Source: Roseiarcus sp963770035 (GTDB lineage Bacteria > Pseudomonadota > Alphaproteobacteria > Rhizobiales > Beijerinckiaceae). Taken from it: a DNA stretch of 64,000 bases. The position numbers were made by a program, and so were the translations under genes. This document shows positions 1-10,690 of this stretch, piece by piece. The stretch spans positions 41,895 through 105,894 of the forward strand of contig CAVYON010000016.1 of the NCBI GenBank assembly GCA_963770035.1, given 5' to 3'. Position 1 is the first letter of the stretch, and the number at the start of each line of letters is the position of its first letter. The notes under the pieces are model-generated. The model saw only the letters and a program-made list of their open reading frames with translations. It searched no databases and was not told where the DNA came from.

Positions 1-727
1 CCCGCATCGCCATGGAGCCGATTTCGGCGGTGATCGCAGAGCCCGTGCGGCCCGCGACCATGATCGCGGTCATCAGCACCGCAAGCTCGCGCAAGCCGAG
101 CACACCGACCAGATTGACGGCGTAGGGCGAGGCGCCGAACTGTGCGAGCTGGAAGATGCCCTGCTGCATGACGATCGCGCCGACCAGAAAGTTGATCAGC
201 ATGATGATCGGCACGCTGCGCAGCGAGTACATCTCGAGCTGGTAGGTCATCGAGGTCCATCGCCAGCGGTGTGGCGCGGGCAGCAGGCGGATCGTCATCG
301 CCACCAGCTCGCCAAAAAAGCTGACGCCCTCAGCCAGATCGTAACCAGCGGTGTAGACCGACTCGCCCACCGCGCTGAGCAGCGAGACCACCGTTGGCGC
401 ATGGGTCGGCTTCGGCGGGTCGATCGGCTGGTAACCTGCGTCCTTCAGGAGCAGCGCGAACTCCGGCCGCGCGCCCCGATAGGACGCTTTGACCCCGGCG
501 TCGGCCAGCTCGGTGCGCGCCCGGTCGATCGCCCAGGCCCCGGCCGTGTCCATGCGCTTGACCGCGGAGAGGTCGAGGATCACGCCCGCCGCCTGGCGCG
601 CAGGCTCGGCCAGCGAAGCGGCTCGCTCCTCGAGCGCCGCGCTGTTGGCGACTGTCCAGTCACCGGCCAGGGACAATATCAGCTCGTCGCCGCCGACCTG
701 GCGGATGACGGTAGGCGCAACGGACAC
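1..727 (-). CDS. MlaE-family ABC transporter permease with N-terminal STAS domain (3' end outside window)
   Basis: Inner-membrane permease of the MlaE (phospholipid/ABC-type lipid transport) family. The protein begins with a STAS-like segment (about residues 1-95, with ILDLSAVKRMDTAGAWAIDR) followed by the MlaE core: the stretch LRSVPIIMLINFLVGAIVMQ and, near the cut, MVAGRTGSAITAEIGSM, both typical of the family. In the family the permease works with MlaF ATPase and MlaD to move lipids between membranes. I start at the GTG at 727 because an in-frame stop lies shortly upstream and GGAG sits six bases before it. The C-terminus is cut by the window edge, so partner genes are not visible. Confidence 0.9.
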   Translation of the reverse strand, partial: MSVAPTVIRQVGGDELILSLAGDWTVANSAALEERAASLAEPARQAAGVILDLSAVKRMDTAGAWAIDRARTELADAGVKASYRGARPEFALLLKDAGYQPIDPPKPTHAPTVVSLLSAVGESVYTAGYDLAEGVSFFGELVAMTIRLLPAPHRWRWTSMTYQLEMYSLRSVPIIMLINFLVGAIVMQQGIFQLAQFGASPYAVNLVGVLGLRELAVLMTAIMVAGRTGSAITAEIGSMAMR

Positions 728-1531
728 CAGGAACTCCGAACAACGCTTGCCTGCGCTTTATAACGGACGCCTCTGCGCTGTCGAGGCGAGGCTGCCGACT
801 GCGAGGCGTCGGACTCGCGGCGATCAGGAGGCAAACAAAGCGAGTACGAATCGGCGACGTCCGACGAGGACTCCAAATCGCATGCAAAGCGAGTCGAATC
901 TTGGGTCGGAGGGCGGTCTCTTACAGCGACAAGAATAGGGCTCCCTCCGCCCTTGCGCCCAAACGCGGCGCAAGGGCGGAGGACAGACGGGAAGAAATCG
1001 GGCGCTCCCCCGGCTGCCGGCTAGCCCGGCAATGGCAAAGAGGCAATCGACCGCTGGGAGGGCCCGACTTCGGTTCAGCGTTATTGGAGCCTTCCGCGGG
1101 CGCAGCGGCTTGCGTTCCGTTACGGGACCGGGAGAAAGAAAGCCGGCACAAAGGCGGACGGAATCGGCAACGGCTGAGTCGGGCGCGGACGCCCATTGGA
1201 TTGCAAGCGTTGCGGGCGAGCGAAGGCTGCGACTCTGTGGGAATGGTCAACTGACGGTTCCGCTCGGGTCGCCCGGCGGCTCCGGATCGGGACTCGGAAG
1301 AGAAAGCAGGTACAAACAGCGCCGGAATCGGCGACAGCGGCGGCCAACGGTTTCCCTTCGCTAAAGGCAAGCCTGGAACCGCTTTTTGGCGAAATGTCGC
1401 GGTCAAATGGTTAATGCAGGATGCGTCGACGCCGAGCGATGGGCCCTCGCCGAGATCGTCGATCAGCCGCATGGGCGGGATGCTCCAGCGAGAGCCGCGG
1501 GGTGAGACAGGCTCGCTCCCGCTGGCCGGCG
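728..1531. other. Gene-poor stretch with one long perfect hairpin
   Basis: No convincing gene is seen. It holds a perfect 16-bp inverted repeat at 944-959/967-982 with a 7-base loop and no T-run after it. There is also a loose direct repetition between about 1120-1170 and 1290-1340 (similar gggac...ggaatcggc...gac wording). Long open frames on both strands here are composition artefacts of high GC. Confidence 0.5.
944..982. repeat. Perfect 16-bp inverted repeat
   Basis: The left arm 944-959 and right arm 967-982 pair perfectly around a 7-base loop (960-966). It lies in the noncoding gap upstream of the MlaE gene and downstream of the saccharopine-dehydrogenase-like gene. Without a T-tract it is not a standard intrinsic terminator. 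Confidence 0.6.
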
Positions 1532-2650
1532 TCAGGCGTGGATGGTGAGGACCGGATTCATGACGAGGCCGTGGCTCTTCAGCACGCCGAGCAGGTCGCG
1601 ATGCCCGAAAGCCTGGCAGGCCGAGGCGAATCCGGCCTTGCGCGGCGGCGCCTGAAGAAGAGAGGCCGCAGCGAAGGCCTGCAGGAGGCCGGTCTGCTTG
1701 TAGTTGCAATTGCCGTGGATGACGCAATGGGCGCGGCCGAGCGGCCCTGAGGCGTAGACGGAGTCAAGCGAGATATTGACGCGCGGATTTTCGCGCGGCG
1801 GCATGCCGGCCTGGATCGAGGCCGCGATATTGGCGAGCGCCGCCTGCTGCTGATCGGGGGGCAGAGGCTTGATCTGCTCCTCGAACATCTTCTGCGTGGC
1901 GACGAAGCCTTCCATGACCTCGCGCGCAAACACGCCGCCGAGCGCCTTGCAATTGGCGACGCGCGGGTCGTCCTTGAACCAGACGGGATGGGAGGTGCCC
2001 GCCCACGGCGTCACCAGCGCATGGGCGTGCTGGCCCGGCACGTTCACTTCATAGTGGGTGTTCTGCGCCCATTCGACGAAGGTGTTGCGCTCGAGATAGT
2101 ACCATTTTGCCTGCAGGATCGCGAAGATGGTCTGGGTCGAGGCGTAGGTCGGAAAGCCTTTCCATAAGACCAGAATATCGAGCGTATCGAGCCCGGGCGT
2201 CTCGAGACAGATGTTGGCGGCGATTTCGCCGGTCGTGTACATCTGCGCGACGCCCGGCGAGATGAGCAGGCCCCGCTCCGCGAAATTGGCGCCAAAGCGC
2301 GTCTTGGCGTCGAGAACCCAGTCCTGCTCGCCGGTGGTGTCGGTGTAATGACACCCCGCGGCCAGACAGGCTTCCGCGACCTCAGGTCCGTACTTGCTGA
2401 ACGGCCCGACCATGTTGCTGACGACTTTCGAGCCGCGGAAGAGCTCCGTCAGGGCGCCGACCTCATGGGCCACCTCCGCCACCTCGTAGTCGGCCGTTTC
2501 GATCCCCGGGACCTTGTCCAACACGGCCTGAACGCGGGCCTTTTCGCGGCCCGCGGCGACGAACGGCAGCCCCAGTTCACGCAGATATTCGCAGACGAGG
2601 CGCCCGGTGTAGCCCGAGGCGCCGTAAACGATGACAGGTTTCTTGGCCAT
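1532..2650 (-). CDS. Saccharopine dehydrogenase-like NAD(P)-binding oxidoreductase
   Basis: 372 residues. A Rossmann dinucleotide-binding loop is visible at residues 10-16 (GASGYTG), the usual N-terminus of saccharopine dehydrogenase-like and trans-acting enoyl reductase-like proteins; a TDTTGEQDW motif follows at about residue 100. The family reduces or oxidises diverse substrates, so the substrate cannot be given. The ATG at 2650 is chosen because the family alignment starts there and GGAGG lies upstream. It is 32 bases downstream of the SDR gene on the same strand, so the two are probably one transcript divergent from the TetR regulator. An open frame reading on upstream to 3274 is not part of the gene. 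Confidence 0.85.
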   Translation of the reverse strand: MAKKPVIVYGASGYTGRLVCEYLRELGLPFVAAGREKARVQAVLDKVPGIETADYEVAEVAHEVGALTELFRGSKVVSNMVGPFSKYGPEVAEACLAAGCHYTDTTGEQDWVLDAKTRFGANFAERGLLISPGVAQMYTTGEIAANICLETPGLDTLDILVLWKGFPTYASTQTIFAILQAKWYYLERNTFVEWAQNTHYEVNVPGQHAHALVTPWAGTSHPVWFKDDPRVANCKALGGVFAREVMEGFVATQKMFEEQIKPLPPDQQQAALANIAASIQAGMPPRENPRVNISLDSVYASGPLGRAHCVIHGNCNYKQTGLLQAFAAASLLQAPPRKAGFASACQAFGHRDLLGVLKSHGLVMNPVLTIHA

Positions 2651-2682
2651 GATGCAGGTCCTCCCTTTTTGTGACTGTCGCG

Positions 2683-3486
2683 TTACATACCCATGCCGCC
2701 GTCGACGGGCAGGCCGACGCCGGTGATGAAGCGCGCCGCGTCCGAGCAGAGGAAGACGACGGCGTCGGCCATGTCCGCGACCTCGCCCAGCCGGCCGAGC
2801 GGGGTCTGCTCGATGACGGCGCCGACGGCGGCCTCGCCGCTCGGGAAGAGGCCGGCGGTCACGACGTCGGCCGCGAGCTGCATCCCCATGTCGGTCGGCA
2901 CGAGACCGGGATAGATGCAGTTGACCCTGACGCCGTAGCCAAGCTTGCCCGCTTCCATGGCGGCGACCCGAGTCATCCGGTCGACGGCGGACTTGGTCGC
3001 GGAGTAGCCTGCGATTCCGGGAAAGGCGATGGTCGCGGCAACCGAGGAAATGCTGACGATCGATCCGCCCCTGCCGGCCGGGCCGCCAGACTTCATGGCG
3101 CGGAAGGCATGCTTCATGCCGAGCCCGACGCCGAGGACATTGACGTCGCACATACGGCGCAGATCGGCGGGCTTGACGTCGACCACCAGCGAAGTGATCT
3201 CGACGCCGGCGTTGTTGACGAGAATGTCGTAGCCGCCGAGCTCGTCGATCGTCCGGGAGACCGCCTTTTCCCAACTCGCCTCGTCAGTGACGTCGAGCGT
3301 CACGAAGGCGGCCTTCGCGCCCTTGCCGGCAATGGCTTTCGCGGTCGCCTCGCCGGCCTCTACGAGAATGTCGCCGATCATCACCGACGCGCCCGCCTCG
3401 GCCAGCGCCAGGGCCATGCCGGCGCCGAGACCGCGCGCGCCGCCGGTGACCAGCGCCTTGCGGCCGGTGAGGTCAAATCTGCTCAT
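2683..3486 (-). CDS. SDR-family NAD(P)-dependent oxidoreductase
   Basis: 267 residues, a standard length for classical short-chain dehydrogenases. Cofactor motif TGGARGLG at 14-21, NNAG at 91-94, catalytic Ser near 147-148 and YSATK at 161-165 (Tyr and Lys of the active site) are all present, and the C-terminus carries the usual ITGVGLPVDGGMGM ending. It should be an active NAD(P)-dependent alcohol/ketone oxidoreductase; the substrate is unknown. It is the first gene of a two-gene unit with the saccharopine-dehydrogenase-like gene, transcribed away from a TetR regulator that probably controls it. Confidence 0.92.
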   Translation of the reverse strand: MSRFDLTGRKALVTGGARGLGAGMALALAEAGASVMIGDILVEAGEATAKAIAGKGAKAAFVTLDVTDEASWEKAVSRTIDELGGYDILVNNAGVEITSLVVDVKPADLRRMCDVNVLGVGLGMKHAFRAMKSGGPAGRGGSIVSISSVAATIAFPGIAGYSATKSAVDRMTRVAAMEAGKLGYGVRVNCIYPGLVPTDMGMQLAADVVTAGLFPSGEAAVGAVIEQTPLGRLGEVADMADAVVFLCSDAARFITGVGLPVDGGMGM

Positions 3487-3622
3487 GGGGATGTCTCCAT
3501 TGTCTGGTCAAAGCCGAAGCGTTGGGGAGGAGGCGTGCACGCGCAGACAGGCCGAACAGCTCGGCATGGGTCTCCTCCCTGGCGATAGCCCGATTGGGCC
3601 CGATTTCAGAGAAGGATAAGTT

Positions 3623-3650
3623 TTGACATCTGTCAAGTTTTCCCTATACG
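3623..3650 (+). promoter_or_regulatory. Sigma-70-like promoter overlapping a TTGACA/TGTCAA operator palindrome
   Basis: A perfect inverted repeat TTGACA-TC-TGTCAA occupies 3623-3636. Its left arm is also a -35 box, followed after 16 bases by TATACG (3645-3650), a good -10 for the TetR gene. The right arm read on the other strand is again TTGACA and could serve the SDR operon. The position between divergent regulator and target genes fits a TetR operator; this is inference. Confidence 0.6.
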
Positions 3651-3757
3651 ACTGTCCAATAAATCTTGCATGGGCGTCGAAGTGAGGTCGCGGCTTGTAC
3701 GCGCGGGTCCGCGTGCTATCCGTCGGTCTCGATCGGAAGCGTAAGCGGCAGGAGCCG

Positions 3758-4390
3758 ATGGCGTCTCGAAATGTGACGAAGCTGGATCGGGTCCCTCGGC
3801 GGCCGATCGACAAGTTCGCCGAGCGGCGGGCGGAGCTTGCCGAGGCGGCGCTGCAGACGCTGTCGGAACTCGGCTATGCCCGCACCAGCGTTCGCGAGAT
3901 CGCCCAGAACTCAGCCTTCAGTCATGGCGTGCTGCATTATTACTTCGCCGACAAGGTGGATCTCATCCTGTGCAGCGTGCGTCAGTACAAAGCGCGCTGC
4001 GTGACGCGCTACGACGAGGTCACGGCGGCGGCCCGATCCAGCGACGAGCTCGTGCAAGGCTTTGTCCACGCCCTTGGCCAAACCGTGCGGGAAGACGGGC
4101 GCCTGCATCGCCTGTGGTACGACATCCGGGCGGAGGCCATGTACGAGACGGCGTTCCAGTCTGACATCGCCGAGATCGACAAGAGCCTCGAGGACATGAT
4201 CTGGCGCATCGTGACGCGCCTCTTGGAGCTCAGCGGCGCGCCGCAGGCGCTGTCGCCTTCCGCCGTTTACGCCATCATGGACGGACTCTTCCAGCGCGGT
4301 CTCCTGAAGCACCTGTCCGGAGACGAGACCGCGATCGCCGCCATGCAGGCGGACGTCCGGAGCGTCCTGTCGCGCATCGCGATGATTTAG
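3758..4390 (+). CDS. TetR/BetI-type transcriptional regulator
   Basis: 210 residues. The N-terminal helix-turn-helix is clear (about residues 25-70, including TSVREIAQNSAFSHGVLHYY and the following FADK), as in TetR regulators of the BetI type. The C-terminal ligand-binding domain is predicted helical and not informative about the effector. The ATG at 3758 is preferred over a TTG at 3695 since AGGAG stands just before it, though the spacing of three bases is short. The gene is divergent from the SDR/saccharopine-dehydrogenase-like pair and shares a promoter-operator with it, so it is likely their local repressor and its own. Confidence 0.88.
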   Translation: MASRNVTKLDRVPRRPIDKFAERRAELAEAALQTLSELGYARTSVREIAQNSAFSHGVLHYYFADKVDLILCSVRQYKARCVTRYDEVTAAARSSDELVQGFVHALGQTVREDGRLHRLWYDIRAEAMYETAFQSDIAEIDKSLEDMIWRIVTRLLELSGAPQALSPSAVYAIMDGLFQRGLLKHLSGDETAIAAMQADVRSVLSRIAMI

Positions 4391-4411
4391 CGCGTTGCTC
4401 TTCGGTGGGGC

Positions 4412-4450
4412 GCATCCCTTCTCCCCGTTACTCGTCGCATGCGGGAGAAC
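4412..4450. repeat. Imperfect CTTCTCCC/GGGAGAA hairpin
   Basis: CTTCTCCCC and GCGGGAGAAC face each other around a short loop, between the convergent TetR and PEBP genes. It resembles the hairpins at 8501-8519 and 8680-8698 and may be a degraded member of the same repeat family or act as a terminator. Confidence 0.35.
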
Positions 4451-4522
4451 GGACGCGCCGGCGGCCTCCCTTGAAGGAAGAGCGCCAGAGCAAACTCGCG
4501 CTTCGCTCCGCCTTCGCGGGGC

Positions 4523-5068
4523 TCAGTGCCCCCAAACGCCCGTCAGCGTCGCCTTCGCCAGCGTGTGGAAGTGAAGATTGAAGCCGACGACCGCGGCCGA
4601 GGAATTTTCGTCGGCGCCGAGCTTGTCCGTGTCCACCGCGAAGATGGTGAAGTGATAGTGGTGCGGCTTGTCGCCCTTGGGCGGGCACGGACCGCCATAG
4701 CCCGGGACGCCCCAATCGGTGCGGCTCTGGATGGCGCCCTTCGGCGCAGCGTCGCTCTTGGGATCGCCGGCGCCCTTCGACAAGCTCATCACGTCCGGCG
4801 GGATGTCGAACACGACCCAGTGCCAGAACCCGCTTCCGGTCGGCGCGTCGGGATCGTAGACGCTGAGCGCAAAGCTCTTCGTGCCCTTCGGGGCGTCCGA
4901 CCAGCTCAGCGCCGGAGAGATGTTCTTGCCCCCGCAGCCGCCATAGACCTGCTCATCCGCGATGCGGGCGCCGGGCTTGATGTCGGGGCTCGTCAAAGTC
5001 AGCGCCTGAGCCGCGCCGCCATACGCAAGGAGCGCGGCCAAGGACACTGCAAAAGCTCTTGTCGACAC
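4523..5068 (-). CDS. YbhB/YbcL-type PEBP (Raf kinase inhibitor-like) protein, exported
   Basis: 181 residues. A signal peptide is visible at the N-terminus (hydrophobic AVSLAALLAYGGAAQA, cleavage after about residue 21). The mature part has the phosphatidylethanolamine-binding protein core: DPDAPTGSGFWHWVVFDIP and the later HHYHFTIFAVDT. Bacterial members are periplasmic or cytosolic and their function is poorly known. The GTG at 5068 is chosen over an upstream ATG because it directly starts the signal peptide and has GGAGGAAATT just before it. It converges on the TetR gene. Confidence 0.88.
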   Translation of the reverse strand: MSTRAFAVSLAALLAYGGAAQALTLTSPDIKPGARIADEQVYGGCGGKNISPALSWSDAPKGTKSFALSVYDPDAPTGSGFWHWVVFDIPPDVMSLSKGAGDPKSDAAPKGAIQSRTDWGVPGYGGPCPPKGDKPHHYHFTIFAVDTDKLGADENSSAAVVGFNLHFHTLAKATLTGVWGH

Positions 5069-7056
5069 AATTTCCTCCTCGAGTTTTTTGCTCGGCGCGC
5101 CAGCGACGCCGATGAAGTCCCACAATCAGGACAATCTCATGACAACACGGGCTGCCCTTGCAAATCAATTCTTCGGGAATTTACCGACGAAGGACCGGAG
5201 CCGCCCGCTACATCGTCGGCCGGCGTTCAGGAAAACGACCATGTTGCTGACGTTATACATGATGCTGAAATATTACGTCGCGCTCGTCTGCGACACGGGC
5301 GCGTGAAGCGCCAGGACGCCCCAATGCCGTCGGCGCCGCCTTCGACCTCTTGTTCAGCCGCAACTCAATCCGTCGGCGTCGCCTTGGCTGGCCACCTGAT
5401 CGATGGTGAAGCTGGCCGGCAATGGCACGGCGGTCATTCGCTCGAACGACTCAGGCACGCGCCGGCCTTAAGGCTCATCCAGCCCATCAGATGGCATTCT
5501 TGACCCGCAGTCGCCGTAAATTGTGTCGGCAAACGGTCGCGCGTCTAACGGGCCTTATCGGCGCGAAAGATTGAAAAACTTCGGGGACGTCGCCAATCGA
5601 GGATCGTTTCAACCGCAAGTCGCCGCGCCTCTTCTGGCCGCGAACACCGCTTTCCATCGCGCGCGGCAAAGGCGACAGATCGCGCGACGCCGTCAAAATA
5701 GGAAGATCGATCCGACGGATCGAGTCTCGACACGGTGAGTAGTCCAGCTGGTCGTAACCCATATACGGGATTTTGCCGCGGTCCTCCCGTTCAGCGGCAA
5801 ACTCAGCGGGCGGATCGTCGGCGGTTACAAGAAAGTCGGAACTAGTCATTCGAAATGATGTCACAGTCGAACCTTCGCCTGGCCTGATGTGGCCCGGCCG
5901 GCCACCATCGCCGGCATGGCGGAAGACCCACGCCCAGTTGGTGTGTTTTTCGCTGCTGAAAGGCGTCGCGCCGCGTCCGGCAGAGAACTGGTTAGGGCCT
6001 TGACGGTGGTGTAAACATGATCGGTTGTCGGCGACCTTGACGGTCGTCAAGCGGCATGAGCATCTTGCCGACCGCCATCGTGTCACCATACCTCGGCGAT
6101 CGTTGCCGGGCATCGGCTTTGGCCGCGCATCAATCCGCGCACATGAGTAAGACCGGCGTCGCCACGTGTTCATCCACGTGAGGAATGGCTTGACGGCGCT
6201 GGTTCTCCCGACCGAGAAGACCATTTGCGGCGCCTTTATGGCGATTGTATCCATCGCTTGCGGTTCGACCGGACCGGGTTTACCATCGTCTGCTTGCCGT
6301 CCATCCCAATGCGGACGGCACTGTCGGATCGTGATTTACGTCGCCTTGGTTCGGAGTACGCCGAGCGGCGAATCGTTGTCAACGTAGCTGGTCGTCCTTC
6401 GGCCAGTTTGGCTTCCGGCCCCTCCGCCGCTTCCGGATGGCAGAGGTATGCCGAAGATCATCGAAGCATGCAGGATCGGCGGAGATATTCGTCGCGGTTC
6501 ACCAATGGCTCGTTGCAAATTCCGGTCGCAGACCAGATCGGCTTGATCGCTGGTGGTTATGCGGCGCGAAGGCCGCGGCTGCGCCCGGAATGCCGTTCCG
6601 AAAGCCGTCCGCTTCGCTTGGTCCATGATGAATGACAAGCGGTCGGCTGTGCGGCGCCTCGGCGTAAAATGCGGCTGGACGTCATGCGTCCCGGGCGATC
6701 CGGTCGATTCGGCGTCGTAACTCATGACGCCAAACAAAGCGCTGAGTGTGAGGCCAGCGCCACCCATGAGACGGGATCTTTTTTCGTTCTGCGCAAGGGT
6801 TCGCTCACGGTGACAGTCAACGGAGCCCAATCTTCCGTCCGCCGCCGCGGTCCGCTAGATCCGTAAAACTTCGATACTCGCCATGCGCTGCGCCGTCGGG
6901 TCCGGCCCCAGGTAGGGACCAGCGTAGGTCTTGACCACTCGCCCGCTCCCGCGAGTCCGCCGGCCGATGGAAGACCGGGCTCGCGCCTGCTACAACGGCG
7001 GCGAGGACCGACGCGAAAGACCGATGCGAACGACCGATACCGAGGGGCGAAAGGTT
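5069..7056. other. Two-kilobase gap without a recognisable gene
   Basis: I checked both strands for family motifs and found none. Open frames are present but have no recognisable protein features and no good ribosome binding sites. The stretch may hold a decayed mobile element or gene remnants that I cannot identify. Confidence 0.4.
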
Positions 7057-8439
7057 ATGACCATGCTGGACGACGCGCTCTCTGCAATCGACTCCGACAC
7101 CGGGCCGGCGCTCGACCGTCTGTTCGACTTTCTCAAAATTCCCTCAGTGTCGGCCGCGCCCGACCACTACCCCGATTGCGAGCGGGCAGCGGACTGGCTC
7201 GTCACCGAACTCACTGCTATCGGCTTCGAGGCGAAGAAGCACCCGACGGCCGGGCGGCCGATGGTGGTCGGAAGCATCAAGGCCGCGCGGCGCGACTCGC
7301 CGCACGTGCTGTTCTACGGCCATTACGACGTCCAGCCGGCCGATCCGCTCGATCTCTGGCGTTCGCCGCCGTTCGAGCCCAGGCTCGAGGCGGGACCGCG
7401 CGGCGAGCGGATCGTGGCGCGCGGCGCCTCCGACGACAAGGGCCAGCTGATGACCTTCCTGGAAGCTTGCCGAGCCTTCCAGCAGCTCGGCGGACCGCCA
7501 TGCGCGGTGACCGCGCTGTTCGAGGGCGAGGAGGAGACCGGCTCGCCGTCGCTGGCGCCCTTCCTCGCTGAAAACGCCAAAATGCTGAAAGCCGACATCG
7601 CGCTCGTCTGCGACACCGGCATGTGGAACGCCTCGACGCCGGCGATCACCACCGCGCTGCGCGGGATCGTCGCCGACGAGGTGATCCTCACCGGCGCCAA
7701 CCGCGACCTGCATTCGGGCGTCTATGGCGGCGCCGCCGCCAACCCGATCCACGCGCTCGCGCGCATCCTCGGCGCACTGCACGACGACAAGGGCGCTGTC
7801 GCCCTGCCCGGCTTCTACGACGGCGTCGAGGAGCTGCCCGAGGACATCAAGGCGCAATGGGACGCGCTCGATGTCGATCCCAAGTCCTTCCTCGGCGATG
7901 TCGGCCTGACGACGCTCGCCGGCGAGCGCGGCCGCACGCTGCTCGAACAGGTGTGGTCGCGCCCGACCTGCGAGGTCAACGGCGTCGTCGGCGGCTACAC
8001 GGGCGTGGGAATGAAGACCGTGCTGCCCGCCAAGGCGAGCGCCAAAGTGTCGTTCCGGCTGGTCGGCGCCCAGAACCCGGAGCAAATCGTCCAGTCCTTC
8101 CGCGCTTTCGTCGAAGCGCGGCTGCCGCCCGACATCAAGGCCGAGTTCATCGGCCACGGCGGCAGCCCTGCGATCACCCTGCCGGTCAAGAACGAGGCGC
8201 TTCGCCGCGCCCGGCGCGCGCTCGAGACCGAATGGGGCAACCCCGCCGTACTGATCGGCTGCGGCGGCTCGATCCCGATCGTCGGCTCGTTCAAGCGCGA
8301 GCTGAACATGGACAGCCTGCTGGTCGGCTTCTCGCTCGAGGACGACGCCATGCACTCGCCGAATGAGAAATACGAACGGACCTCGTTCGTGAAGGGCGCC
8401 CGGTCCTGGGCGCGCATCCTGGCGGCGCTGGCCTCGTGA
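7057..8439 (+). CDS. M20-family dipeptidase/metallopeptidase
   Basis: 460 residues. The zinc-binding framework of M20 peptidases is present in order: FYGHYDVQPA (first His/Asp), GASDDKGQ (bridging Asp), EGEEETGS (catalytic Glu and metal Glu), and HSPNEKY near the C-terminus. The LWRSPPFEP motif and total length match the CNDP-dipeptidase-like subgroup rather than DapE/ArgE. It should hydrolyse dipeptides or N-acyl peptides in the cytosol. The ATG at 7057 is chosen since it starts the conserved region and has GAGGGG-like sequence upstream; ATG 7063 is equally possible. The frame is open for 42 further codons upstream, but these look noncoding. Confidence 0.9.
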   Translation: MTMLDDALSAIDSDTGPALDRLFDFLKIPSVSAAPDHYPDCERAADWLVTELTAIGFEAKKHPTAGRPMVVGSIKAARRDSPHVLFYGHYDVQPADPLDLWRSPPFEPRLEAGPRGERIVARGASDDKGQLMTFLEACRAFQQLGGPPCAVTALFEGEEETGSPSLAPFLAENAKMLKADIALVCDTGMWNASTPAITTALRGIVADEVILTGANRDLHSGVYGGAAANPIHALARILGALHDDKGAVALPGFYDGVEELPEDIKAQWDALDVDPKSFLGDVGLTTLAGERGRTLLEQVWSRPTCEVNGVVGGYTGVGMKTVLPAKASAKVSFRLVGAQNPEQIVQSFRAFVEARLPPDIKAEFIGHGGSPAITLPVKNEALRRARRALETEWGNPAVLIGCGGSIPIVGSFKRELNMDSLLVGFSLEDDAMHSPNEKYERTSFVKGARSWARILAALAS

Positions 8440-8745
8440 GGGCGCAGACCTTCGTATCCGCCGTTCCCCGCCACCGTCGGGTCAAGCTCAAGGGCAGGCT
8501 CTTCTCCCCAGGGGAGAAGGAGGTCGCCCCCTTCGTCCGCACCTCGAAGCCCATCACCGCAATTCGGCGCTTGTGCTGACGTTGACGCAAACTCCCTTCT
8601 CCGTTTGAGAAAGGGCCGGGGATGAGGGGACCGAGCCCGAATTTGCGGGCGCAAACCCCTCATCCGGCGCTCCGCGCCACCTTCTCCCTGGGAGAAGGAA
8701 GTCGCGCCTTTGACAGCGCGGGCGCTTTGACCGAAAGAGGCGTCG
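8440..8745. repeat. Cluster of CTTCTCCC/GGGAGAAG hairpins
   Basis: Three palindromes stand in this short intergenic stretch: 8501-8519 (perfect 9-bp stem, 1-base loop), 8594-8615 (imperfect) and 8680-8698 (perfect 9-bp stem). They are linked by sequence such as CCTCATCCGGCGCTCCGCG, which I recognise as a common intergenic repeat wording in Hyphomicrobiales. It may separate transcription of the peptidase from trpF. Confidence 0.65.
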
Positions 8746-9411
8746 ATGGCGCCTCTCGTCAAAATCTGCGGTCTTTCCACGCCCGCTGCGCTCGACGCCG
8801 CGCTAGCGGCCGGGGCGGACATGGTGGGCTTCGTGTTTTTCCCCAAGAGCCCGCGCAACGTCGGTCTGGCGGCGGCGCGGACGCTCGGGACCCTGGCGCG
8901 CGGCCGGGCGCGGATCGTCGCGCTCACCGTCGACGCCGACGACGCCCTGCTGGCCGGCGTGATCGAGGCGCTCGACCCCGACATCCTGCAACTGCATGGC
9001 AAGGAAAGCCCGGATCGGGTCGCTCGCGTCGGCGCGCGCTTCGGCAAGCCGACGATGAAGGCGGTCGGCGTGGCGGCGCCCGACGACCTCGCCGTCGCTG
9101 GGATTTACGAGGACGCGGCCGACTTTCTGCTGATCGACGCCAAGCCGCCCAAGGGGGCGGTCCGGCCCGGAGGCAACGGCTTGCCGTTCGACTGGCGGCT
9201 CGCCCGCGATTTCGCCCCAAGACGCCCCTGGCTGCTGTCGGGCGGCCTAACGCCCGGCAACGTCGCCGAGGCGATCAGCGCGACCGGCGCCCGCGGCGTC
9301 GACGTGTCGTCCGGCGTCGAGCGCGCGCCGGGCGTCAAGGACGAAATGAAGATCGCGGCCTTCGTCGCGGCCGCGCGCGCGGCCTTCCGCGCGCCCGTTG
9401 GAGGGACATGA
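8746..9411 (+). CDS. trpF: Phosphoribosylanthranilate isomerase
   Basis: 221 residues, the normal size of TrpF. It converts N-(5-phosphoribosyl)anthranilate to the enol ribulose form in tryptophan synthesis. Family motifs are all visible: VKICGL at the N-terminus with the catalytic Cys at residue 8, VGFVFFPKSPRNV, LQLHGKE, the catalytic Asp in LLIDAK, LLSGGLTPGNV and GVDVSSGVE. The stop codon is immediately followed by the start of trpB, so the two genes are translationally linked. In most relatives trpA follows trpB; here it does not. Confidence 0.96.
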   Translation: MAPLVKICGLSTPAALDAALAAGADMVGFVFFPKSPRNVGLAAARTLGTLARGRARIVALTVDADDALLAGVIEALDPDILQLHGKESPDRVARVGARFGKPTMKAVGVAAPDDLAVAGIYEDAADFLLIDAKPPKGAVRPGGNGLPFDWRLARDFAPRRPWLLSGGLTPGNVAEAISATGARGVDVSSGVERAPGVKDEMKIAAFVAAARAAFRAPVGGT

Positions 9412-10632
<1,221 letters not shown>

Positions 10633-10639
10633 GGCGACT

Positions 10640-10690
10640 TGTAGCCGCGATCGCTGATCGCGGCCGACGCGGTCAACGACCGCGTCTACA
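10640..10690. repeat. TGTAG...CTACA two-hairpin repeat, copy 1
   Basis: The element is bounded by TGTAG (10640-10644) and CTACA (10686-10690), which pair. Inside are two hairpins: CCGCGATC/GATCGCGG with loop GCT, and CGCGGTC/GACCGCG with loop AAC. Similar elements stand at 19075, 34066 and 50422. Its place right after trpB could give it a role in termination or mRNA 3'-end protection. Confidence 0.7.

Noticed and set aside
944..982. Intrinsic terminator
   Set aside because: A strong hairpin but no T-run on either side, so I list it as an inverted repeat only.
921..1727. A 268-codon minus-strand frame
   Set aside because: Low-complexity Arg/Pro/Ser composition, no motifs and overlap with the real gene end; a high-GC artefact.
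1532..3274. A 580-codon minus-strand frame
   Set aside because: Only the last 372 codons are the saccharopine-dehydrogenase-like gene; the first part is a shadow of the SDR gene.
3695..3757. Upstream TTG start for the TetR gene
   Set aside because: It would add 21 residues across the promoter spacer; ATG 3758 has an AGGAG before it and fits family length.
5487..6254. A 255-codon minus-strand frame in the 2-kb gap
   Set aside because: No motif, poor codon-like composition and no ribosome binding site; not supportable as a gene.
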